Assembly (NCBI GenBank): GCA_009823505.1
Contig: VZQC01000286.1
Span: 630,798-694,797 of the forward strand
Direction: 5' to 3'
Length of the DNA stretch: 64,000 nt
Origin: Rhizomys pruinosus
Lineage: Eukaryota; Chordata; Mammalia; Rodentia; Spalacidae
How positions within the stretch are numbered: the stretch's first letter is position 1; each line of letters opens with the position of its first letter. A program made the position numbers and the translations under genes. Below the pieces are notes generated by a model. That model had not been told where the DNA came from. It searched no databases and saw nothing but the letters and a program-made list of their open reading frames with translations. Positions 10,822 to 21,772 of the stretch are shown piece after piece.

Positions 10822-10967
10822 TTCCTGACTTGGTGGCACATATCTTTAACCCCAGCATGGGTAGGCAGAGGCAGGAGGATCTCTGTAAGTTGAAGGCTAG
10901 CCTGATCTACATGGCAAGTTCAAGTTCAGCAAGATTGATATAGTGCAACATTGTCTCAAAAACAAAG
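10822..10967 (+). mobile_element. B1 SINE, older
   Basis: 'cctgacttggtggcacatatctttaac', 'ggcagaggcaggaggatctctg' and 'acattgtctcaaaaacaaag' follow the B1 order. Confidence 0.85.
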
Positions 10968-11027
10968 AATAACATTTGAGATGACTTGGACTTTCAACAG
11001 TGATAATGTTGACAGACAAAATTTCAA

Positions 11028-11152
11028 GAAAAGGTGGGTCTTGTGGCACATGCCTGGAATCACAGCATTCAAGAAATTGAGACATTATGATTCCAAGGTC
11101 TGCCTGGGATACATAGCAAGATTCTTTTGAAAATCAACTAACAAGATAAAAC
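11028..11152 (+). mobile_element. B1-like SINE, degraded
   Basis: 'aaggtgggtcttgtggcacatgcctggaatcacagc' and 'aaggtctgcctgggatacatagcaag' are a diverged B1 body. This is the third B1-type element in about 650 bases, all in the same direction. Confidence 0.7.
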
Positions 11153-12330
11153 ATTCAAAAAGTGTAAGGAACCTAGGCAGTTAGATAGAGCAGAAGTTTC
11201 ATTGGAGTACCTTCAGGGACCTTTGCAGTTAGAAGCCTAGGAGGTTGTCCAATGTACTGTGCCTCTGGCCTTCCAGACAAAATAGCTCTGCTTTTGTTTT
11301 CTGTGCACTGTCTTATACATAGCATTTGTTTTATGATAGTTCTCAGTGAAATGCTTTAAAACCCTAGATTCTAAGCCAATTTAAAAAATTTTGAAGATGA
11401 GGAAACTGAAGCCACTATAATTTGGATTACTTGGCTTGGGCTATTTTTTGAATATCAATAGGACTAGAATTAGAATCTGGGCCTATTTTGTTAACTCCCT
11501 AAGGCATTAATTTCTTTTAATTTTTATGATCGGATAATGTATAAGAACAGACTGGCATCCCTTAATCTGAGACTTAAGAGATAAACTCCTGTATTTTGAA
11601 TGTACTAAGGATATAATGATTAGTGTTTTTTTTAGCTATTATGACTTTTCCACATCATATTCCATTAGCCCTCAAAGTCTATTGGGCATAAGAAGTATTT
11701 GAGAAACTTAATTTTTAAAAATACACTTTCCTAATTACTCTGCATAAGAGTTCTGGTATAAGATAGCCACACTTAAAATTTTAGATCCCCTGACAAAATG
11801 ATCCAAGTCTGATGCTTGGAATAATATTGTCTTAGAACTTTATAGTTGGATCCTGAAAGTGAACGTGATCAATTTTCCTTGGTACTCTGTATAGAGACAA
11901 AGTATCTCATGTAGTTATACTATACAAGTTATATTAACTATGCTATAAGAATACAACTCCATGTTTGGCAATCTCCAGAGATCCACTGCTCTCCCAGATC
12001 TTAGTCATTAAAAAGTAGTCACTGAATTTGGGAGGGAGTAATAAAATTATAATTGAAATAACAAGCTTGCAGAAACATGATCAACCATAGTGTACAATTT
12101 ATGACTTTTTACAACTAAGCACATTCCTGTAAATAGCACCTAGGGGAGAGAAACCTTCTGAATATTTATTCTTCTCAGTCTGTAGTAAATGTGACCAGAG
12201 GATTTAAAAGACTCTCCAGTTTAAAAATCATTTGTATTTCTACACACTACATTTCTTTGGGTAGAATATAGATATATGGACCCTAACCATATGCAGGAAT
12301 ATAGGTTTTTAAAATACTTGTAAAAGTTTT
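11153..12330. other. Unassigned AT-rich sequence
   Basis: No recognised repeat or credible coding exon on either strand. Confidence 0.5.
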
Positions 12331-12334
12331 TGTT

Positions 12335-12565
12335 TATTATTTTTATGTGTATGTTCATATTGCCTGCATGCATATAAGTGTACCTGTGTCATGCAATAAC
12401 AATCAATGCCCACAAATGACAGAAGAGAGTTTCAGATCCCCATCCCCTGGAACTAGAGTTATAGATGGTTGTTAGACCACAAATGAGTGCAGGATTTTGA
12501 ACCTGGGACTTCTGCAAGAACAGCTAGTGCTCCTAACTGCAGATTCACCTCCCCAGTCCCTATAA
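12335..12565 (-). mobile_element. B3 SINE
   Basis: From right to left: head complement 'ctccccagtccc', box-B complement 'gaacctgggacttctgcaag', middle 'ccctggaactagagttatag', and the CA-rich end 'tgcctgcatgcatataagtg'. Moderately old. Confidence 0.85.
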
Positions 12566-12587
12566 TACTTTTTAAATGACATCTATA

Positions 12588-12775
12588 TTTATGATTGTGT
12601 GTATGTGGTAGGGTGTGGTGTCTGTGCATGTGCCACAGTGTGTATGAAAGTCAAGGCACAGCATGCAGGAGTCAGTTCTCTTCTTCCACCATGTCTGTTG
12701 AGGGGATCAATTCAGGTCCTCAGGCTTGGTAGCAAGCCTCTTTACCCACCAAGCCATCTCTCTGGTCTTATAGTC
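12588..12775 (-). mobile_element. B3-like SINE
   Basis: 'aagccatctctctggtc' is the head complement and 'gggatcaattcaggtcctcagg' the box-B region; the left end is GT-rich. It sits right after another B3 in the same orientation. Confidence 0.75.
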
Positions 12776-12984
12776 TTTTCCCCTGGAGGGAATGGAAACA
12801 GAATACTAAACAGATAGATAGGATTCTCTCTGTTACTGTTACCAACTGTTAAGTTCAGTATGATCTCAAGGGCCCAAATAATGATACTTTTCTTTTTTAT
12901 TGCTCTGGCAGATGAAATAAAAATTCACAGTATTTCTAGTGTACCTTAAGTGGTAGGTCACTGTGGTTTAATTTGCATAATTAT

Positions 12985-13108
12985 TTTTATTTAGAAAATT
13001 AAATCCATTCCCAAATAACTATATATTTAAATTAATGACTTATTTTCTTTGCTATGTATTTAAATACTGCTATATGGAATTGTGGCTGGTGGCCAATTTA
13101 GAGCAATG
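12985..13108. mobile_element. Possible old DNA transposon remnant
   Basis: AT-rich sequence ending in 'attgtggctggtggccaattt' recalls the end of the remnant at 5,455-5,648. Weak support. The flanks 12,776-12,984 and 13,109-13,340 show nothing else. Confidence 0.25.
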
Positions 13109-13344
13109 TGGAAAGAAATGTGACCTTCTAGGGTTCATTTATTTTTGACATGCTCTGAATAACATATCAATTTTGTGGAAAGAAGCATTAATTTCTGTGA
13201 GCTCCAGGTTCTTGATAACATTCATATATGTTCAGTTACTCCCTATATGAATTCCTCTTAAAATCACAAGACAAAGTTCTTTATTTTTTCTTTATGATTA
13301 TAGCTCTTTGACATCTGAAATTGGTAGTCACCTTTCTAACGTTT

Positions 13345-13600
13345 GTTAAGCATTTTTTTATTGATGCTTTGTGTATTTCATACATCATTTTCCAATTCAG
13401 TTCAGGCATATATCCCTTTCCCCTCCCCCCACCCCACCCCTACCCATCCCAGATCATGCATTCTGCCATAACTTTTCTGCATCTTTCTCTGTTTTTTTGT
13501 TTTGTTTTGTTTTCATTTTTTAACAATAAGTGATAATCTGTGAGTACAAGCATCCTTCATGTAAAACCAATTTGCGAGCAGTTGTGCTCATTTAAATGCC
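13345..13600 (-). mobile_element. LINE-1-type 3' UTR fragment
   Basis: 'tttattgatgctttgtgtat' is the complement of an 'AATAAA'-type 3' end. It is followed by 'ttccaattcagttcaggcat', a C-rich pyrimidine run and 'agatcatgcattctgccata'. The same end recurs at 18,003, 21,292, 44,505, 50,035, 54,390 and 60,497. Assignment to L1 rests on similarity to the UTR joined to ORF2 at 6,163-7,430. Confidence 0.65.
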
Positions 13601-13824
13601 AATAATTGCTTTTCTATTGTTTTTTCTTCAAAACAATACCAGAAAATATGTTCTCTTGTGGTTTTAATGATTTCTATCCTGTTAAAAAGTTTTAGTATAT
13701 TTATTTTCTGTCATTATTTTGTCTAGAAATTTCTTGTAAGCACAATAAGATAGTATATGATCATTTGCATTATTTCAGTTAGTATATTTTTTCTCTTATG
13801 TTTTTATGGATGTTTTGTTTTATT

Positions 13825-13965
13825 TTGTTTTGCTTGAGATAGGATCTCAATTGGCCTAGAGTTCACTGTATAGCCCAGACCGACCTTGAAGTTGTGGTAA
13901 TCTTTCTACTTCAGCTTCTCAAATTGCTAAAATTACAAGTATGATCCACCACACCCAGTATTATT
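13825..13965 (-). mobile_element. B1-type SINE, old
   Basis: 'tgagataggatctcaattgg', 'cactgtatagcccagaccgaccttgaa' and 'ccaccacacccagta' are the complement of a diverged B1. Confidence 0.8.
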
Positions 13966-14087
13966 CTTGATGGTTATGATTATTGTTTCACTTGTAAATA
14001 ATGTGTTCCATTTAACTAGTCTGTTCACCTGTTGTACAGAAGAGTCACATTTTATTTACTTATTTAGTTATTATTTTATTTATTTAT

Positions 14088-14222
14088 TTATTTTTGGTCA
14101 TTTTGAGACAGGGTCTCCCTGTAGCCCTAGCTAGGCTGGAACTCACTATGTAGACAAGGCTGGCCTTGAACTCACAGAGATCCACCTGCCTCTGCCTCTG
14201 GCCTGTGCCACCATGCCTGGCT
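14088..14222 (-). mobile_element. B1 SINE
   Basis: 'ttttgagacagggtctccctg' through 'ctgtgccaccatgcctggct' is the complement of a B1 with a deletion near the head. A T/A-rich stretch at 14,050-14,090 is its tail. Confidence 0.92.
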
Positions 14223-14224
14223 AG

Positions 14225-14610
14225 AAGTATCTCTCAGAATATTATATGCATTCATTAAGTATAATTTGGACATATGGGTTGTATCTGGGGATTAACTATT
14301 ATGACTAAAGTTATCATGTACTAGTATATCCCTCAGGTGAATGACTGGAGGTGGAAGTGCTTAGTCACATTTTTATGGTTTAATGCATTAAAAAACTGAC
14401 AAACTCTTTTCCTCAGTGGCAGCATCATTTTTCATCACAGCTAGCTGTGTATGAGATCTCCAGTTTCTCCATATCCTGAGAAAAAATTGCTGTCATCTGT
14501 CTTTTGGATGATAGCCATTTGGGTGGATCTTCAGTTGTATTTTCCTGTGGGTGAATTTCTGTTTCCTTGATATCTGATTGTAACGGGAATCTTTTCAAAT
14601 ATATTACCCA
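14225..14610 (-). mobile_element. Ancient LINE-1 ORF2 3' region
   Basis: 'tcctcagtggcagcatcattt', 'gagatctccagtttctccatatcc', 'ttttggatgatagccatttggg' and 'tttccttgatatctgattg' follow the order of the complement of the ORF2 3' region in old mammalian L1s, like the younger copy at 6,900-7,230. Confidence 0.65.
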
Positions 14611-16055
14611 TATTTACTTATTGTGAAAAACATTCTAAAATATTATGTCATCATAAATGGCATTGTAAAGTCTATCCACCCCTGCACTGTTAGCATTTTG
14701 GATTGTTCTTGGTTGTGGGAGCTGTCCTGTGTATTGTGAGATATTTAGCTTCATTCCCGGCCTTTTCCTTGTAGATTCTAATATTGCACCTCCTGTCATC
14801 ACAGTCAAACTGTCTCTAGATTCTACCAGGCATTTCTTGGAAGATGAAATTGCCCTAAATTGATGATTGCAGGTTATAGCACATTGACATAGACTCAAAA
14901 GAAGTAAAAAAGGGAAGTAGTAAAAGTGGAACTTGGATATTTTAAATGAATAGAATTTAGAAAGAAAGGAAAAGGATGAGGACTCTTCAGGCAATGCATT
15001 TCTTTGAATGAGTTTTGCTGCTGAAAGAATTTAGCAGTGCTAGAGATTGAAGATGAGGATTATAGTGTGTTTTCCCTGCTGGCTTTTCTAATGTGTCTTC
15101 TGGTCTTTATCCACAAGTGTCTCTTGGTAAACAGAAAAAGTGCACAAGCCTCTTGTGAGATATTCAGTTTGTCTTTGATTTTATGTTTCAAAGTGCAGTC
15201 TTGTAATGTGCTATGCTATTCATAGAATTTTTATTTTTCTTTCTTTTAATTATTTTCCTATAATAAATATCTATGAATAATATTACTGGGGATAAAGGAT
15301 TAACTCTCATCTTTTATGAATTTCATTTGTGTATCTCCTTTCTTCCTCAAACATATACAAGTCAGGGAATGTCCATTTCTAATCTGTAGGCCTTCTTGTG
15401 CCAAAGAAAGTTTTTGAATAAATCATTTTCCCCTCCACATCTTGGGAAGCAGCACTGCCAGTTTGTAAGCTTCTAACAATAACAGTCTAATATTTCATTC
15501 TTAAGGATACTGTCTATAAAGAAACAAATTTGCTAAGTCAGAATTGTTCTGCAAAATAAAATTCCCATGACAAAGATTTGAAATACGGAATGATAAAAAA
15601 TGGGCTCAAAAAAGATAAATCTACTGTGTGCCAAGAAAGGATGTTATTTTATGCAATAAAGCCTCCTTAACTAAACATTTGATGGAAAGAATAAAATCTT
15701 CCATACGCATAAATCTTTTTTATTAACAGCAAGGTTGTGTGTATAAGTGAGCACTAATGTACCCAAGGGAAGAGGAAGTAGAAGAAGAGATTACAGCAAA
15801 TGAGATAAGGGCAGATCAGCTTTGCCATAGATAATAAATGGACCTGATGTTGTTTAACCCAAACCAGAGAAAGATAGATAGCTATTCTCATGATGTTTTA
15901 CATAACCTAGTGACGCTAGTACTTAATCAATAGCACTCTCTCTAAGGCATCTGAGTGCTCTAAAACCCAGTGTCTTTGAAGCATTAGGCAAAGCATTTCC
16001 TGTCTTCCTCCCCTTTTCGTTTATTTCCCTTGTGTTTGACTCAAAACGGAACAAG
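14611..16055. other. Unassigned AT-rich sequence
   Basis: The 119-codon minus-strand frame at 14,635-14,994 shows no recognisable domain, and its composition is that of chance AT-rich sequence. Nothing else is recognised. Confidence 0.45.

Positions 16056-16057
<2 letters not shown>

Positions 16058-16097
<40 letters not shown>
16058..16097. repeat. (CA)20 microsatellite
   Basis: About 20 uninterrupted CA units. Confidence 0.99.
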
Positions 16098-16098
<1 letters not shown>

Positions 16099-17308
16099 AA
16101 TTGGAGCTACTTAGAAGTTGAATTTTATAGATGCAACTTCAACTCCAGTCCTTTTATCAAAAGATAGAGCATTGCCATGGGGAGAGTGTTTCAGAGTAGA
16201 ATGTCCTGAAGGACTTTGGTGAAGGAAAAAGTCTTACTCTCTTTTGGAATAGTTCATTTTAAATTAGCATTTCACAAATGTGTTCCATTGCACAGACGTT
16301 AATTAGGAGCAGTTTTATAATTGAGAGAAAGAATAACAGATGAAGAATTAAGCATCTCTGAATTCTTTCAGCATGTACTATTTGTGTTCAGAGCATATGG
16401 GGTCAGGGTGCATGGCACTGCCACATTTATCCTTCCTTAACTGTAACGACAGCAAATCCGTACAAGGGTTTGTCAGCATTAAGGGAAAAACTCAGGGCCT
16501 GGCACAAGAACCTAGGAACTCCAAAAGTCCCAGTCATTGTTTCAGGGTTTCTTTGTTGATGTGCTTTTATCACAAGAAACTTAGTATTAGTGTGTGTGTG
16601 GGGGGGGGTAGTGATACTCATTCTGAAGGAGAACTTATCTAAATATTTCAGTCATCCAGAGGAAAATATTGCCTATCATTTTCCCCATTTTTTAGCTCCA
16701 TATCTTGCATTTAGTCTCAATTCAGGAGAGCAGATCCCTAAATACAAAGGTCAAGATTAATGGTGAACTTGTTTTTATTTCTTATTTGCAAGCTGGCAAC
16801 GAGCTTACCAAAGTTGTAAGGATTCTGGCAGAAGACATGACTCTTTAGTCAGAGACAAAAATACAGCCTGTTACTCACAGAGAAGCATTTGTGTCAATTT
16901 CCTGAACCTCACTTTCTCTGGGGTAATATGAAGACTCCAGATGGATGATGATGTGCAGTGGTTTCCATTACAAAAAGGAACCCTGAGATTATACTGGACA
17001 GTAATCAAATCTATGCTTGACCCCCAAGGGAAGTATTATGCCTGTCTTCCTGGACTGTAAGCAGACCTGTCCTCTGTTCTTGAAGGCAGTGCTCCATGTT
17101 AGATGTCTATTTCCTAGCCAGAAATTATTGGAAAAATTAGTCCAGAACATGCAGGGCTTCTTCTCAAAAGATATGTAGAACTAGATATGAGCTGTGGAGA
17201 GCTACCACCTTGACCATAATACCTAAGAACTATATTTACATTTAGACGCTAGGGGAGTATGTAAAGAAACATTGCTTTGATGTCTTAAATGGAAAAAATA
17301 TAACTTCA
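16098..17308. other. Unassigned sequence
   Basis: No repeat family or coding exon recognised. A (GT)n-plus-poly-G tract lies at 16,591-16,609. Confidence 0.5.
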
Positions 17309-17311
17309 AAA

Positions 17312-17612
17312 GGAAAGCCAGGTGGGTTGATGACTCAGTAAGTAAAGTACTTGCAACACAGGCATGAAAACCTGAGATTCATCTGTAGCACCAACATAGA
17401 AAGCCAGGACTGGAGGTGTGTATCTATAATTCCACTGTTGGGGTATTGGACACAGTCCCTGGGACTTGCTGGCTAGCCAGTCAAGCCTAATCGGGAAGCT
17501 CCAGTTTTTGTGAGAAAGATATCTGGCACCAACCTCTGGCCATCAATTGCTGTCCTCCTCCACATGTCTACCCACACATACCTGTGCACATACAAATACA
17601 CAAACATGCAAC
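17312..17612 (+). mobile_element. B4-type SINE (RSINE-like)
   Basis: An ID/tRNA-like head ('tgatgactcagtaagtaaag', 'gaaaacctgagattcatctg') is followed by a B1-like middle, the B4-diagnostic 'cttgctggctagccagtcaag', and a CA-rich end. Old, with many substitutions. Confidence 0.8.
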
Positions 17613-18000
17613 TCTGACAGTAAAGACTAAAGAGCACATGTGGCAATAAAGGGTAGGTTGTATAAACTGATAGCAGTGATGCAATGGTGGTACTGAAGGT
17701 CATGGTACTTTGCAGTGGTGTATCAACCAAACGTTTGGAGTCATCTTCATTATGGTTAGAGGAGGCACTGAGAGGTCTCCACACAAATGTGCAGGTGTGG
17801 AAGAAGTATATGTGAATTCTGCAGAGAGGCTGATAGGAGCTGTTCCAGAACTTCTGGAAATATTGGCTAAAGGCTCTGACAGCTAACTGGATGCACCTCT
17901 ATAGGGAACTATTTATGGTCTGATAGTTCCATAGTTGGAAGTGTCAATATACAAGAGAACATGACTTCTATTGAGAATGATTTCTAAGTCTAATCTTTTT
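17613..18000. other. Unassigned sequence
   Basis: Nothing recognised. Confidence 0.45.
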
Positions 18001-18002
18001 GT

Positions 18003-18190
18003 TAATTTAATTTTTATTGATGCTTTGTGCATTTCATACATCATTTTCCAATTCAGATCAGGCATATTTATTTCCCTTTCCCTTCCCCCCCCACCCCAAC
18101 CCAGATCATGCATTCTGCCATAACTGTCCTGCATCTTTCTCTCAGTTTTTTTTTTCATTTTTTAGCTATAAGTGATAATTATAATACAAC
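18003..18190 (-). mobile_element. LINE-1-type 3' UTR fragment
   Basis: Same end as at 13,345: complement of the poly-A signal, 'ttccaattcagatcaggcat', pyrimidine tract, 'agatcatgcattctgccata'. It is cut short after 'agctataagtgataat'. Confidence 0.65.
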
Positions 18191-18703
18191 TGTCTTCTGG
18201 AGACTCATGGGTTAAAAAAAAGTGGGGGGGGGGTGGATACAGACAGACATGAAACCTTTTCGTCAAAAACCTTGCAATTCAAATCTTAAAACTAACTACG
18301 GGAAAAGATTTGTTTGTTCCAACAGGACAAAATGTCATCAACTTAACGGCTGAGAAAGAAAAGATACAGCTTTGCATTGAGTAGGATGTACCAAAAAGTG
18401 GCAACTGAAAGGTTGACCCGTCTGAACATTGAAAGGAAGAAAAGCCTCAGATTGCCATAAACATCGAACCCCTCTGTGGATCCTACATGTAACAACTATT
18501 TATAATGAGTCCTAATGAAACTTACCTTCTAGGTGCCACAAAGGTTTTGATATGAGAGACTTTCTTGGCTTCCCCCCGATAGAACAAGGAGAAATATGAC
18601 GATGATGAGGTCGTTCTCCAACTGTAAATTGGAGACAACTATTATAGAGGTAATCTCTTATAAAACCGGTAAAAATGCCTTCTTTAATTGAGTCTAATCT
18701 TTT
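18191..18703. other. Unassigned sequence
   Basis: A short poly-G tract lies near 18,225. No recognised element or exon. Confidence 0.45.
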
Positions 18704-18956
18704 AAGAGTATTTCTGGGGCTGGAGAGATGGCCTAGTGGTTAAGAGTGCCAACTGCTCTTGCAGAAGACCCGGGTTCAATCCCCAGCACCCACATGGCGG
18801 CTGAGAACCATCTTTAACTCTAGTTCCAGGGGAATCTGACACCCTCTCTGACCTCCGAGGCATTGCACGACATGGGTGCACAAATATACATTCAAACAGT
18901 ACATTCATACACATAAAAATAATAATAAAAATATATTTTAAAAAAAGAGTATTTCT
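18704..18956 (+). mobile_element. B2/B3 SINE with 12-bp target-site duplication
   Basis: The body is 18,716-18,944, with box A and box B recognisable and a short internal deletion after 'gagaaccatc'. The duplication 'aagagtatttct' is at 18,704-18,715 and 18,945-18,956. Confidence 0.97.
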
Positions 18957-18969
18957 ATGCTACCTAGGG

Positions 18970-18971
<2 letters not shown>

Positions 18972-19006
<35 letters not shown>
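18972..19006. repeat. (GT)n microsatellite
   Basis: About 17 GT units. The plus-strand frame that starts here is not a gene. Confidence 0.98.
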
Positions 19007-19007
<1 letters not shown>

Positions 19008-19403
19008 AAATGGAAATTCATTAGAGAAAATCAATAATGGAGAGTTTGTAAGTCACAACCAAGTGAACCACTTCTGTTCATTAGTTTACCAATGCAGGTT
19101 TTTCAGTGGCCTTAACAACTGTTATTATTGTCCTCTTCAAATGTATTTTGAAGAAACTAACTACATACTTTCAGGTACCCAACAAAGAGTGCGACCTTTG
19201 GCTATGTACATTTGGAAAATGCTTAGTCCTCTGGGAGTTCACATTTCTGATAATATAAAAGATGCTTGGTTGTCCTGACCTTATAGGTGTTTATCTTCCA
19301 CTTTCTTTAAACTAAACTTACCTATTTAGAGACTACTTATTTTGCACAAATAACATTCATTTCATGAAAAGCTTGTGGCACTGATGGGTTGGCAAACACA
19401 TTG
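19007..19403. other. Unassigned sequence
   Basis: Nothing recognised. Confidence 0.45.
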
Positions 19404-19404
19404 T

Positions 19405-19670
19405 AGAAAATGAATTAAGTCGAGCTGGAGAGATGGCCTAGCGGTTAAGAGCACCGACCTCTCTTGCAGAGGATCCGGGCTTGATCCCCGGCACCTACAT
19501 GGTGGCTAAGAACAGTCTGTAACTCCGATTCCAGAAGAACTCCAGTTCCAGGGGAATATGACACCCTCTTCTGACCTCCAAGGCATTGCATGACACAGGT
19601 GCACAGACCTACATGCACACAATACATTCATATACATAAAAAATAAATAAAAAAGAAAATGAATGAAGTC
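19405..19670 (+). mobile_element. B2/B3 SINE with target-site duplication
   Basis: The body is about 19,422-19,653. The flanks 'gaaaatgaattaagtc' (left) and 'gaaaatgaatgaagtc' (right) are a 16-bp duplication with one difference. Box A is intact; box B has a substitution ('gggcttgatcc'). Confidence 0.95.
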
Positions 19671-19707
19671 ATATAATATTGTCATTCAAAGTTGGAATCC
19701 AAATACA

Positions 19708-19812
19708 TAGTGCATTTTTTATTGGTGCTGGGAATTGAACCCATGTCCTCTGCAAGAACAGTTCACGATCTTAACCACTGAGCCATCTCTCCAGCCCCAT
19801 TTTAGTGCATTT
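19708..19812 (-). mobile_element. Head-only tRNA-derived SINE (ID-sized)
   Basis: On the minus strand there is a complete 'ggggctggagagatggctca' head, box B 'gggttcaattcc', then 'cagcacc' and at once an A-rich tail, about 75 bases in all. 'tagtgcattt' flanks it at 19,708-19,717 and 19,803-19,812. It lacks the B2/B3 body altogether, so it is either an ID-like SINE or an internally truncated B2/B3. Confidence 0.85.
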
Positions 19813-19897
19813 AACTGGGCTATCAGGGATAGCTGTTGTTTCCCTTGATGCATAATTTCAACACTTTTCAATATTACTGCCATATATTGTACTCATC

Positions 19898-20170
19898 AAG
19901 AGTGAAATGGGGTCTGGAGAGATGGCCTAGCGGTTAAGAGCGCCGACCTCCCTTACAGAGGACCCGGATTTGATCCCCAGCACCCACATGGCGGCCGAGA
20001 ACCGTCAGAAACTCCAATTCCAGGAGAACTCCAGTTCCAGGGGAATCCGATGCCGTCTTCTGACCTCCGCGGCATTGCACGACACGGGTGCACAAACATG
20101 CATGCAGACAGTACATTCATACACATACATAAATAAATTAAAAAAATTATATAAAAAAAGAGTGAAATGG
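19898..20170 (+). mobile_element. B2/B3 SINE with 13-bp target-site duplication
   Basis: The body is 19,911-20,157, with most CpGs kept. 'aagagtgaaatgg' is at 19,898-19,910 and 20,158-20,170. It is one of three same-strand copies within 1.5 kb. Confidence 0.97.
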
Positions 20171-21188
20171 TCCAATCCAATGAACACAGTCTAGAATTTA
20201 GATACTGATATTAATGGTCTCTATTTATAATACAAGCCATAGTAACCACACCGAATTGATATGAATCTGGTGAAAGGTAAATGATAGAATTCCATGAAGC
20301 TTGAGTAGCTTTTACTGAGTGTAGATTTCCACTTTCTACAGCTTCTGCACTCTTAAACCTTGCAATCAGTCATTTTGAAATTATTGAGCATATAAAATAT
20401 AAAGTTGTTGACTCATGGCAATGAACGTCTTCTTTTGGGTACTTCTGGATAGTTTTGTTTTAATTTGTTACCACATACGTAAAATATTCAGAGTGTAGTT
20501 TGGAATTCAACAGAGCCTTGGTTCTTAGCCTTAGAGGCTCTAGGAATTGCGGGATTTATTGGGGGCTTTTCATTACATTAAATAGAGAAGGTGTTTTTTT
20601 ATCTCTTATTGATAGAAATCGTATATCACATTTTATGCTTGAAAGCTTTCCCTTTTGTAGTTATCTCTTAAAAAAGGAAACAAGAAATGAGATATGACCA
20701 AATTGGTGGAATTGATAGGAGGTGTTCTGACAGCAATGATCTCACTCGTCCACACTGGATTTTGTAATAAATATCACAGTGGCTACATTGTGATATGGGC
20801 AAAGATCGTTTTTCTTTGTGACATCTTTTCTTTTCTCTGAATGCATGTTCTATCATGCATTCAAGTCAGGGGGATGAGGAACATGTGGGTTTCATCTCAA
20901 GATTCACCATTGGAGGTTAATTTACCTGATCCACAGTGTTGGTTTTTTACAAAGAGAAGATTTTCTTATACCACACATTGTTAAGTATGTGAAATCAAGT
21001 GCCAGCTATGAAAGACCCAGTGCTGTCCTTGGCATACAATACATGATTCTAGTGTGTTCCTTGATTTTCTTCCAAACCGTCCTTTCTCCACATTTCAAAT
21101 CACTATTGTTCAGTACATAAACTCCAGTGGATGAATTTGCACAGAAGGACTCTAGGTTCAAAGGCTTGACTGGATAGGAGTTAACTTG
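20171..21188. other. Unassigned sequence
   Basis: No recognised repeat or exon. The short frames have no coding features. Confidence 0.45.
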
Positions 21189-21189
21189 G

Positions 21190-21291
21190 ATGATGAAATG
21201 CATGAGTTCTCATGGGGAGCGGGGGATGGGGGGATAAATTTGATTAGGAGCCATTGTATGAAATGCATAAATGCTCAATAAAAATATTTTT
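21190..21291 (+). mobile_element. LINE-1-type 3' end (terminal fragment)
   Basis: 'gatgaaatgcatgagttctc', a G-rich run and 'atgctcaataaaaatatttt' are a plus-strand L1-type terminus. It meets the next element tail to tail. Confidence 0.65.
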
Positions 21292-21463
21292 AATTTAATT
21301 TTTATTGATGGTTTGTGCATTTCGTACATCATTTTCCAATTCAGATCAGGCATATTTCCCTTTCCCTTCCCCCCCACCCCACCCCATCCCAGATCATGTA
21401 TTCTGCCATAACTGTCCTGCATCTTTCAGGTTTTTTTTTTTTCATTTTTTAGCTATCAGTGAT
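21292..21463 (-). mobile_element. LINE-1-type 3' UTR fragment
   Basis: Complement of the same 3' end as at 18,003: 'tttattgatggtttgtgcat', pyrimidine tract, 'agctatcagtgat'. It begins exactly where the plus-strand terminus ends. Confidence 0.65.
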
Positions 21464-21772
21464 TAGACCTGAAGGAGAGAACATGTTGGTAGCTCAAGGG
21501 ACAGAGAAAGTACATTTTCCAGATGAGACCAATTTAAGATAGAAGCCTGGGAGTCCAATCAGTGGAAAGGGATAGAATGAAGGTGAGGTTGAGGGAAATC
21601 CTGGTGGAAAGAAAAGCAAGAACGGAGATCTGCATGGAATCCCTCAACCTCACCTTCATTCTATCCCTTTCCACTGATTGGACTCCCAGGCTTCTATCTT
21701 AAATTGGTCTCATCTGGAAAATGTACTTTCTCTGTCCCTTGAGCTACCAACATGTTCTCTCCTTCAGGTCTA
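21464..21772. repeat. Perfect 133-bp inverted repeat with 43-bp loop
   Basis: I compared the arms base by base. 21,464-21,596 is the exact reverse complement of 21,640-21,772, with no mismatch over 133 positions and a 43-base spacer. Neither arm resembles a SINE or LINE I know. A transcript would fold into a long hairpin. Perfect identity means either a very recent inverted duplication or an assembly/template-switch artefact. Confidence 0.97.

Noticed and set aside
14635..14994. 119-codon minus-strand frame as a gene
   Set aside because: No domain, no splice context, and composition like the AT-rich surroundings.
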